From CAZXYS01 sp964645005 (lineage in GTDB: Bacteria > Bacteroidota > Ignavibacteria > Kapaibacteriales > UBA2268): DNA of 64,000 nucleotides. The notes beneath the pieces were generated by a model that was given only the letters and a program-made list of their open reading frames with translations, was not told the origin of the DNA and ran no database searches. Numbering within the stretch: position 1 is the stretch's first letter; each line of letters starts with the position of its first letter. Positions 57,282 to 64,000 of the stretch are shown piece by piece. Position numbers and translations under genes: made by a program. The DNA is taken from contig CAZXYS010000016.1 of NCBI GenBank assembly GCA_964645005.1, positions 1 through 64,000 on the forward strand, read 5' to 3'.

Positions 57282-59363
57282 TCACTTTATCAAATCATCC
57301 AACTCCTTCGTTTTGCCGGTATTTACAATTAATATCCTTTTGTTTTTAGGAATGTCTTCTGTCATCTGAAGCAATAAAGCCAAACCAGCCAACCCCGACG
57401 GTTCAAATTTAATCTGCTGAGCTTCAGCAATCTCAATTGCCTTATCTACATATTTTTCATGGACATAGTAAATGTCTGTCAGATTCCCTACACACTTATA
57501 TTCACTTTTCAATTCGTCGATATAATCATGGAAATCCTGGATCGATGGCAAAAATTTGGAATAAAGCTTATCCAGCTTGGTCTGCGGTACATTCGATGAA
57601 GCCCCGAAATAATGACATTTCTTCAATGTCTCAATATCGCTGTAAAATCGCGGATCATGCTTGGAAACATAAGAATAAAAATACTCTGTCTTCACGATAT
57701 TCAGAATATTAATAAAAAGATCTCCGGTACCGAAAGGTATAAAGCAATAATCAGGCTTCTCATTAAGGATTTCATAGCTCATCCAGTCATAGTATGTATC
57801 AAGATTGGCATCAAGGGATTCTCTGTAGGTAATGTCAATACCGCTCATGTTATCCGTAAGTTCTTTAATATCCTCAGAATTAAGTAATTTTTCCGAAAGA
57901 TCGTACTCATAAAGTTCGCAGCCGATTTCCTTTATCGATTTTTTGATTCCCGGATGCAATTGAGAATCGCAGAGAACTTTCAGTCTGGTCGGTATCTTAA
58001 ACAGATTAAACAAATGCTGAATAGCTATTGCTGCGCTGCCGGATGAGATAAGCGACATCTGAGGCAGCGAATCCTCGGATTTATATTTCAGTGCATCGAT
58101 CATTGACTTATATTTGATAACCACTTCCCATGCCATCCTGTCTTTATGTGTGCCGGTTGGATTTGTACTTTCATCCTTCATGCAAACATCGGAAAAACCG
58201 GGAACATCGATTTTAAATGTCTGAGATGCTGGAAATTTCGGCGTATAAAACGGCTCCGGCGGAAATTCAGGCTTATTGGGATCATTATTCGAAGGTATTT
58301 TAATGCTCTTATAAGTCTTCTCCAATTCAAGATTTAGCGGACTTATTCTGTCCGGCTTAGGGAACAGGTTTAATAGTTCATCCCTCGCTTCAATTTTATT
58401 AAAGAAAATATCATACAGCACACTGCAGCGATTCTCTCTGATCAGATCAAGTACATTATGCAGTTCATCAATAATTTCCTTAATTTCATCAAGTTCTTCG
58501 CGCAGCTTGCTGAAGAAAGTCTGTTCACGTTTATCGCTCATCAGCAGCTTGTGGTTTTCTTCCAGCTTTTCTATCCTCAATTTCCAATATTTCAGTAGTT
58601 CCGACCTCCCCAGCGAATCAAAAATATTAAAATCTCCCTGATAAATATCCTTGTAAAGTATATGGAAAGTATGAGCTAAATACTTATCCATGTTATTCTT
58701 CGTAAAGTGTATCAACTCTTTGATACAATTCTCATTTTGCAGATAATCCCTGCTAATTAAAGTAACAACAATAGAATCTTTATCCGGATTGCTATAAAGC
58801 TCTTCCAGCGAGCCTTTACTGTAAGCCTGAGTATCCCTTGTTTCCGATTCAGCAATAAAACCGAAATGCTCACTCAGACGCTCTTTTATTTTTTCAGCTT
58901 CTATCATATTATTGATAGTAGAAGATACTATAATCTTTCTGTCGGATGGCTCATGAATTTTTGCATCTCGTTTTTTACCGGCAGTGGCTTTCTCTTCGAT
59001 TTTATGAGCGAATCTCGTTTTGCCGTAAGTATAGAGATAACAAATTTCTATATTATATTCCTGAAACTGCGGACTTTCCGCATCTTTCTTTGTGTAGAAC
59101 AAGTCTTTAAAGAAGGTTTTCCCCGGCACCAGGTCATAAACATATTGTCCCTCAATTTTGATGTCAAGATTTTCCAAAGATTTAAGTTCATCTATGCGGG
59201 CGCGGATATGATCCCGCAGTTCATTATAATTTGGCAGGTGTGAATTAAACTTCTTGCTCCCGCCTTCGTTGACGTACTGCTCTCGCATTTTTTTCCTCAG
59301 GCGGTCAAGTTCGTCTTTATCAATCTTTATCCAGCCGCTCTTTAAGACTATCTCATTATCCAT
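57282..59363 (-). CDS. TIR-like domain fused to a PLP-dependent fold-type II enzyme
   Basis: I start at 59363 because AAAGG lies 8 nt upstream (a second ATG at 59369 is too close to it); the protein is then 693 residues. Residues 1-140 are uncharacterised. Residues 143-250 look TIR-like: KIIVSSTINN, then SIVVTLISRDYLQNENCIKELIHF, where Glu216 matches the NADase catalytic glutamate of TIR enzymes. A coiled coil follows (about 255-315). Residues 385-693 resemble fold-type II PLP enzymes such as threonine synthase: NPTGTHKDR with Lys407 as the PLP lysine, SSGSAAIAI (440-448), PFGTGD (543-548) and EPSGLAGLALLL. Ser443 sits where Asn usually binds PLP. The family as a whole is not recognised; function is open. 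Confidence 0.7.
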   Translation of the reverse strand: MDNEIVLKSGWIKIDKDELDRLRKKMREQYVNEGGSKKFNSHLPNYNELRDHIRARIDELKSLENLDIKIEGQYVYDLVPGKTFFKDLFYTKKDAESPQFQEYNIEICYLYTYGKTRFAHKIEEKATAGKKRDAKIHEPSDRKIIVSSTINNMIEAEKIKERLSEHFGFIAESETRDTQAYSKGSLEELYSNPDKDSIVVTLISRDYLQNENCIKELIHFTKNNMDKYLAHTFHILYKDIYQGDFNIFDSLGRSELLKYWKLRIEKLEENHKLLMSDKREQTFFSKLREELDEIKEIIDELHNVLDLIRENRCSVLYDIFFNKIEARDELLNLFPKPDRISPLNLELEKTYKSIKIPSNNDPNKPEFPPEPFYTPKFPASQTFKIDVPGFSDVCMKDESTNPTGTHKDRMAWEVVIKYKSMIDALKYKSEDSLPQMSLISSGSAAIAIQHLFNLFKIPTRLKVLCDSQLHPGIKKSIKEIGCELYEYDLSEKLLNSEDIKELTDNMSGIDITYRESLDANLDTYYDWMSYEILNEKPDYCFIPFGTGDLFINILNIVKTEYFYSYVSKHDPRFYSDIETLKKCHYFGASSNVPQTKLDKLYSKFLPSIQDFHDYIDELKSEYKCVGNLTDIYYVHEKYVDKAIEIAEAQQIKFEPSGLAGLALLLQMTEDIPKNKRILIVNTGKTKELDDLIK

Positions 59364-59719
59364 CTTCATCGCCTTTATAAAAAATTTAAATCTCAATAGA
59401 CTGTATCAAAATAAGAACAAATCAGTCTCAGACAATTACAATATAACAATTTTATTTTAATATTGTTAAGATGTTGAGATCATTCGTTAAGATGATTTTC
59501 TGATTTCGAATGGATGTGGTTTTAGTCAATTGGCTAACGGTGAACGGCAAACAGATAACGACTAACGTTTTGAATACAAATAAGATAATGGTAATTATTG
59601 ATTTAGTTTATTGTGAAATAAGTTAATTCAATAATTTTCAATATCTTAAGCCATCACCATAAAGTTAAAGAATTGTAATAACCGATTGGTTTTCTTAACT
59701 TTAACCTTTAACCAATTTT
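59364..59719. other. AT-rich intergenic spacer
   Basis: This gap separates the minus-strand TIR-like/PLP and mgtE genes. It contains no gene I can support. A stretch near 59530-59565 (GCTAACGG, GAACGGCAAAC, AACGACTAACG) resembles tracts of similar composition elsewhere in intergenic DNA. The rest is AT-rich and should hold the promoter of the TIR-like gene. Confidence 0.4.
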
Positions 59720-61069
59720 CTACAAATTCAAATACCATATTGCAATATTAAAGTAAATAATTATGCCTGTAACATCAACCAAGGTTGCTATGAACGGACT
59801 CGAAATTACAGCGGGATCGAGTTTAAATTTCGCCAGTACTATTGGCAGGGCAGCTCCAATTATATTTGCCCAAACTACAAGAATAAGCATTGAAAGACTT
59901 ACTACAATAGCCAAATCTAACCCTCCTTTTCCTTCTATATACCCCCGGAACCACGTCATCATCCCAAGAAATATTCCAAGCATAAAACCAATAAACAATT
60001 CTTTTCTAAGTACTTTGAACCAGTCCTGAATTTCCACATCTCCGACGGCTAAACTTCGGATGATCAGAGTTGCAGACTGAGTTCCCGTATTTCCGGCAGT
60101 ACCGATCAACAGGGGAATGAAGAATGTTAGTGCCACTACAGCTTCTATCGCTTCCGAATAAAATGAGATTATCGCAGCCGTTATAAAATTTGCAAATAAC
60201 AATCCAATAAGCCATGGAAGACGTTTTCCCCACAACTTCCACGGGCTGGCATATAGATAGGTCTGATCGACCGGATTGATAGCCGATATCCTCTGGAAGT
60301 CCTCTGTGGTTTCTTCTTCAAGAATATCCATAATATCGTCAAAAGTCACTATCCCTAACAATTTCCCATCAGAATCCACAACCGGCAGCGCCGAAATATC
60401 ATATTTCTCCATTATTTGCACAGCTTCTTCCTGATCCTCAAATGCGGATATACTTACGACATTAAAATCCATTAAATCCGATACCTTCTTATCTTCCGGT
60501 GCAATTATTATATTTCTCAATAGAATATCATCGATCAAAATCCCGCTATTATCTGTTACATATATTCTGTAAATGGTTTCACTGTCCCGACCAAATCTCC
60601 GAATATGCTGCAGCGCTTTGGAAATAGTCCAGTCTTGCCGCACAGCTACAAAGTCCGGGGTCATGAGTCTTCCAACAGTGTCTTCAGGATAGCCAAGCAA
60701 CTGTCGGGCTTCCTTCAGGTCTTCAGGACTCAGCAGATTAAGCATAGTCTTCGTAGCTTTGGCAGGAAGCTCTTCCAGGAGCGAAGTTCTATCATCAGGC
60801 GGAATATCCGCAAGAAGCTGCTTCGTTTCCTGGTCGGTCAGTTCGAAAAGCAGCATTTCACGGTCATCATGATCAAGAAATGAAAATACTTCGCTTGAAA
60901 CATCCCTCGGCAGCGCCCGAAACAATAAAACCCTGCTGTATTTGTCAATATCCAGCAATAGTTCGGCGATTTCGGGCGGAGGCCAGTTTGACAGCGTTTC
61001 TTTTAGTTCCGTCCATCTGTGATTTTCAATCAACTCTCGTATTTCGGGTTTCAGAAGTTCTTTTAGCAT
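59720..61069 (-). CDS. mgtE: Magnesium transporter MgtE
   Basis: This 449-residue protein has an N-terminal superhelical domain (FRALPRDVSSEVFSFLDHDDRE), a pair of CBS domains (about 130-255: VGRLMTPDFVAVRQDWTISKALQHI and VVSISAFEDQEEAVQIMEKYDISALPVVD) and five C-terminal membrane segments with the selectivity-type stretch GTAGNTGTQSATLIIRSLA. It is predicted to import Mg2+, with the cytosolic domains sensing Mg2+. Length and order fit MgtE. Confidence 0.95.
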   Translation of the reverse strand: MLKELLKPEIRELIENHRWTELKETLSNWPPPEIAELLLDIDKYSRVLLFRALPRDVSSEVFSFLDHDDREMLLFELTDQETKQLLADIPPDDRTSLLEELPAKATKTMLNLLSPEDLKEARQLLGYPEDTVGRLMTPDFVAVRQDWTISKALQHIRRFGRDSETIYRIYVTDNSGILIDDILLRNIIIAPEDKKVSDLMDFNVVSISAFEDQEEAVQIMEKYDISALPVVDSDGKLLGIVTFDDIMDILEEETTEDFQRISAINPVDQTYLYASPWKLWGKRLPWLIGLLFANFITAAIISFYSEAIEAVVALTFFIPLLIGTAGNTGTQSATLIIRSLAVGDVEIQDWFKVLRKELFIGFMLGIFLGMMTWFRGYIEGKGGLDLAIVVSLSMLILVVWANIIGAALPIVLAKFKLDPAVISSPFIATLVDVTGIIIYFNIAIWYLNL

Positions 61070-61258
61070 AGAACACCGTTTCTGTTATCAAGGTAAAATT
61101 AGGGATAAGTGGGTTTTGTCCAATACCAAATTTTAAAATTACAAAAAACGGAGCAAATTAAACTAAATTTTTTACAATAGAATTTTTGTTCATAAATCTA
61201 TAATATATTATATTTGTAATTCTGTAAAATCAATCAATTATTAATTAAAAGGAGACAA

Positions 61259-61519
61259 ATGGCAAACTATCAATCGGCTATTAAAAGAATCAGAAAAGCC
61301 AGAAGACAAACTCTTTATAACAGACAGTACAAAAAGATGATAAAAGAAGCTGTCAAATCAGTCAGGTTGGCGGAGGATTATGAAAAAGCTTCGGAAAATC
61401 TGAAAAAAGCAGAAAGTGTGTTGGATAAGGCAGCCACAAAAAATATATTACATAAGAATAATGCTTCCCGTAAAAAGGCAAGTCTGGCTAAACATGTAAA
61501 ATCTTTGAGAGAAGCATAA
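61259..61519 (+). CDS. rpsT: 30S ribosomal protein S20
   Basis: This 86-residue basic protein begins MANYQSAIKRIRKARRQ and ends in the conserved NNASRKKASLAKHVKSL. These are S20 features. It binds 16S rRNA in the 30S subunit. AAAAGGAGAC lies just upstream of the ATG. It is convergent with the next, minus-strand gene. Confidence 0.95.
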   Translation: MANYQSAIKRIRKARRQTLYNRQYKKMIKEAVKSVRLAEDYEKASENLKKAESVLDKAATKNILHKNNASRKKASLAKHVKSLREA

Positions 61520-61534
61520 ATTTTAGCAGGTTTT

Positions 61535-61560
61535 CCGGCAGTCATAGCAAAGGCTGCCGG
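61535..61560. terminator. Hairpin between convergent genes
   Basis: A 7-bp perfect stem (CCGGCAG at 61535-61541 with 61554-61560) lies between the rpsT stop and the stop of the convergent 248-residue protein gene. No clear U-tract is seen, so termination is only suggested. Confidence 0.4.
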
Positions 61561-61579
61561 ATTAAGAAATTGCTGTTTC

Positions 61580-62326
61580 CTATTTATAGCTGTCAAATTC
61601 AGCGTAAATTATTGCCGGATAATTTGAACTCACTAACAGTTCCTTATCCTTTTTAAATATTCCCTGAGTCGTAAGTTCACCCTCATAATATTTTATTATC
61701 GAAATAGTTGTTTTCAGTGAATCGTGTTCCAAAAACTCGAAGAATAAGTCGCTAATACTCCCCGGCTCTTTGCCAAATCCGTTTCTTTTCCAGCCATTTA
61801 AAATATTATTTCTAATATCAAGATTATTCAGAAATCCCTTCCAGAATATTTCATTCGTCGGCGGCAAAATCGAATATATTTCAGGGATGAGTTTGATGTA
61901 TTTGCTTTCCAAATCAATATTTTTTTCCAGATAGTTTTTATTATTGCCATTAGAGTCAATATAATTTGCCGGTATCAACCTGTTAGCGAAAATATCCGCA
62001 GCCATGACAGAGAAAATGACGGACATAAACATATTCTCATACATATCCCCCAAAAGCTCAATTCTGTCTCTAAGTTTTGTGGTATGGAATATGTAGCTGC
62101 CATTTTTAAACTCAGTGTTTGGTTTTATCTTCGTTTCCCACAAATCAACAGCCTTTATTCTGAATTTTTCCGTCATGCTCAGAAAGGTTTCCAGAATATT
62201 TGTCCCCGGCAGCATAGCGTTGATTAGTGAACTCGCATCTTGATACTCCTCATAATCCTTCACGCGAATAGTAGACGCGGAATGAGAAATTTTGGAATAG
62301 TATTCTTTTTTTGGAGATCTTTCCAT
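61580..62326 (-). CDS. Uncharacterised protein
   Basis: This 248-residue protein has no signal peptide, Cys or recognisable motif. It is rich in Asn, Ile, Glu and Lys and looks mostly helical, with one more hydrophobic stretch (FMSVIFSVMAADIFANR, about 100-116). I do not recognise the family. It is bounded by rpsT (convergent) and a 431-nt AT-rich gap, so it is monocistronic. Confidence 0.55.
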   Translation of the reverse strand: MERSPKKEYYSKISHSASTIRVKDYEEYQDASSLINAMLPGTNILETFLSMTEKFRIKAVDLWETKIKPNTEFKNGSYIFHTTKLRDRIELLGDMYENMFMSVIFSVMAADIFANRLIPANYIDSNGNNKNYLEKNIDLESKYIKLIPEIYSILPPTNEIFWKGFLNNLDIRNNILNGWKRNGFGKEPGSISDLFFEFLEHDSLKTTISIIKYYEGELTTQGIFKKDKELLVSSNYPAIIYAEFDSYK

Positions 62327-62757
62327 TTAAAACCTTAAAAAATGCTAAATATTTGTGGACTCCTATGGCGTTAGATCAATTTATATTAGTAAAAAATATT
62401 ACTTCGCTTTTTTTATTATTACACAGTTTTTCAAATATTAATTTAATGAATTATTTCCAAAAAATAATATTGTAATATGATAAACTAATTAATTCTAAAT
62501 TAATTTTTTCTAAGTAGTTTTTCTTAAAAGTAAGAATTTTCTATCGATCAACCCCAATAAAAATTAAAAAAAACAAACAATAATTCATATAGGCTAAAAT
62601 AATAATTTGTTTAACCAAATAAATTTTGTCAATTTTTATTCAGACTAAAATATCTGATTATGGAAAACGTTATTATTAATAAATTGATAAAAAGAATTCT
62701 TTGAATTTAATAATTAATACGACATTTTATTCTTAATATAATATAAAGAGGGTTTTC
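62327..62757. promoter_or_regulatory. AT-rich region before the DUF438 gene
   Basis: This 431-nt divergent spacer is extremely AT-rich and shows no gene. It must hold the promoters of the 248-residue protein gene and the DUF438 gene. AAAGAGGG lies close to the ATG at 62758. I could not find a clear FNR- or NO-type box. Confidence 0.35.
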
Positions 62758-64000
62758 ATGAGTGAACTAATAAACAATTCGACAAAGCGTAAAGAACTTC
62801 TGAAGCACATGATACTGCAACTGCACGAAGGCGCCGCACCTGAAGAAGTACGCGGCAGACTGGCAAGCCTAATGCAAAAAATTCCTTACGGCGAAGTAGT
62901 GGAAGTAGAGCAGCAGCTTATTCACGAGGGCTTGCCCGAAGAAGAAGTCCTCAAACTCTGCGACATCCACACCGAGGCACTGGAAGGGCAGATCGACTTA
63001 TCCGGCGCGCAGCTTATACCGCCGGGACATCCTGTCGATACTTTCCGCAAAGAGAACGATGAGTTGAACAAAGTAGCGGACATGCTCGAAAAGCTCTATC
63101 AAAAAGCCGAAGACGGCAATATCGACGACATTCGGGATTTTATCCTTCAGTTGAGGGGCAATTTTAACAATCTTATGGACGTAGAAAAGCACTACCAGCG
63201 CAAGGAAAATCTACTATTCCCATATCTGGAAAAACACGGCATAACAGGACCGCCCAAAGTCATGTGGGGCAAGCATGATGAAATCAGAGGAAAGCTAAAA
63301 GCCGCACTCGAAGCGCTTGATTCCCCGGGCGAGCTATCTATCGAAGAGATACGGACTATGGTAGAGCTTGTACTCAAGCCGGCTTCTGACGGCGTCGCAG
63401 ACATGACCTATAAGGAAAATGAGATCCTGCTGCCAATGAGCATGGATAAATTAACCGATGTCGAGTGGTACGAAGTTTACCGCCAGACCGATGAATACGG
63501 TTTCTGCCTGTATGATCCGCAGACGGAATGGAAACCGCAGGGCATTGAATTTCCCGAAGAGGAATCCGACGATGACGAAAAAATCAAATTCCCCAGCGGT
63601 TCTTTCTCGAAAGAGGAATTGATCGCTGTATTCAAGACTTTGCCGGTAGATGTGACTTTCGTCGATAAAAACGACAAAGTCAAATTCTTCTCGCAGAAGG
63701 AAGATCGCATCTTCGCCAGAAGCAGGGCAATTCTTAACAGGGACGTCCATCTATGCCATCCGCCGCACAGCGTGGATAAGGTTAATCGCATCCTGGAAGA
63801 CTTCAAAAGCGGCAAGCAAAACAGGGCGCGCTTCTGGATCAACCTGCACGGCAAGTTCATCCACATTGAATACTACGCTATCCGAAATGACGACGGCGAA
63901 TATCTCGGCACCCTCGAAGTAACGCAGGATTGCACGAGTATCCGTCAGTTGGAAGGTGAACAGCGCTTGTTGAATTACGATTCGGGGAATAACAATGGAA
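62758..64000 (+). CDS. DUF438/hemerythrin-like/PAS protein (partial)
   Basis: This frame is open from the ATG at 62758 to the window end (414 codons). The N-terminus (about 1-75) matches DUF438: KRKELLKHMILQLHEGAAPEEVRGRL. A hemerythrin-like region follows (about 90-230), with IPPGHPVDTFRKENDEL, then KHYQRKENLLFPYLEKHGI and MWGKHDEIR; the His and Glu residues in these would bind a diiron site. A PAS-like domain follows (about 280-410): VDVTFVDKNDKVKFFSQ and HLCHPPHSVDKV. Proteins of this architecture are linked to nitrosative/oxygen stress. The end reads EGEQRLL, so the true C-terminus is probably near. Confidence 0.8.
   Translation, partial: MSELINNSTKRKELLKHMILQLHEGAAPEEVRGRLASLMQKIPYGEVVEVEQQLIHEGLPEEEVLKLCDIHTEALEGQIDLSGAQLIPPGHPVDTFRKENDELNKVADMLEKLYQKAEDGNIDDIRDFILQLRGNFNNLMDVEKHYQRKENLLFPYLEKHGITGPPKVMWGKHDEIRGKLKAALEALDSPGELSIEEIRTMVELVLKPASDGVADMTYKENEILLPMSMDKLTDVEWYEVYRQTDEYGFCLYDPQTEWKPQGIEFPEEESDDDEKIKFPSGSFSKEELIAVFKTLPVDVTFVDKNDKVKFFSQKEDRIFARSRAILNRDVHLCHPPHSVDKVNRILEDFKSGKQNRARFWINLHGKFIHIEYYAIRNDDGEYLGTLEVTQDCTSIRQLEGEQRLLNYDSGNNNG

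Overview
The window looks like a chromosomal segment from a Bacteroidota-type bacterium, possibly an Ignavibacteria/Kapabacteria-like lineage, though the lineage cannot be fixed from sequence reading alone. Four large exported proteins end in a type IX secretion (T9SS) C-terminal sorting domain (motif of the form PNPF/PNPV/PNPA, then a beta-rich tail). A PorQ-like T9SS component, a TonB-dependent receptor with a carboxypeptidase-regulatory-like domain and an OmpA-family envelope protein are also encoded. Several genes have AAGGAG-like ribosome binding sites. Intergenic DNA is AT-rich.

Layout. 1-24.6 kb is dominated by surface and envelope genes: an FnIII-rich T9SS protein (124-2640, minus), a lipoprotein, a DUF456/alkyladenine glycosylase pair, an OmpA-like protein, a vWA/anchor-D T9SS protein, a block of NUDIX, parA, parB and a thioesterase, PorQ with a small exported partner, a SAM hydrolase, and a DUF1573-like protein followed by a 2205-residue repeat protein. 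24.7-35.6 kb holds a TonB-dependent receptor, tRNA-Ala(CGC), mreBCD, smc, an acidic secreted protein and a PEBP-like protein. 35.7-48.7 kb holds an FG-GAP/UnbV T9SS protein, lon, a CNT nucleoside transporter, a single-chain type IIG-like restriction-modification enzyme and glmS. 48.9-64 kb holds comEC, a PgeF/YfiH-like protein, an orphan HI0074/HEPN-like protein, a DUF6485 Cys-rich protein, a TPR lipoprotein, a DUF3467 protein, RlpA, a beta-barrel protein, a TIR-like/PLP-enzyme fusion, mgtE, rpsT, an unknown protein, and a DUF438-hemerythrin-PAS protein cut by the window end.

How the genes work together. The T9SS cargo proteins need the PorQ/PorU/PorV attachment complex, of which one member is encoded here. 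MreBCD, SMC, ParAB, GlmS and RlpA serve cell shape, chromosome segregation and wall synthesis. The most unusual gene is the minus-strand protein at 57282-59363. It joins a TIR-like domain that keeps a candidate NADase glutamate, a coiled coil, and a fold-type II pyridoxal-phosphate domain that keeps the PLP lysine but has Ser where Asn usually sits. This combination is unfamiliar to me and is the best candidate for an undescribed system, possibly in defence or signalling. A three-copy family of short intergenic elements and several hairpin-rich intergenic repeats are also present.
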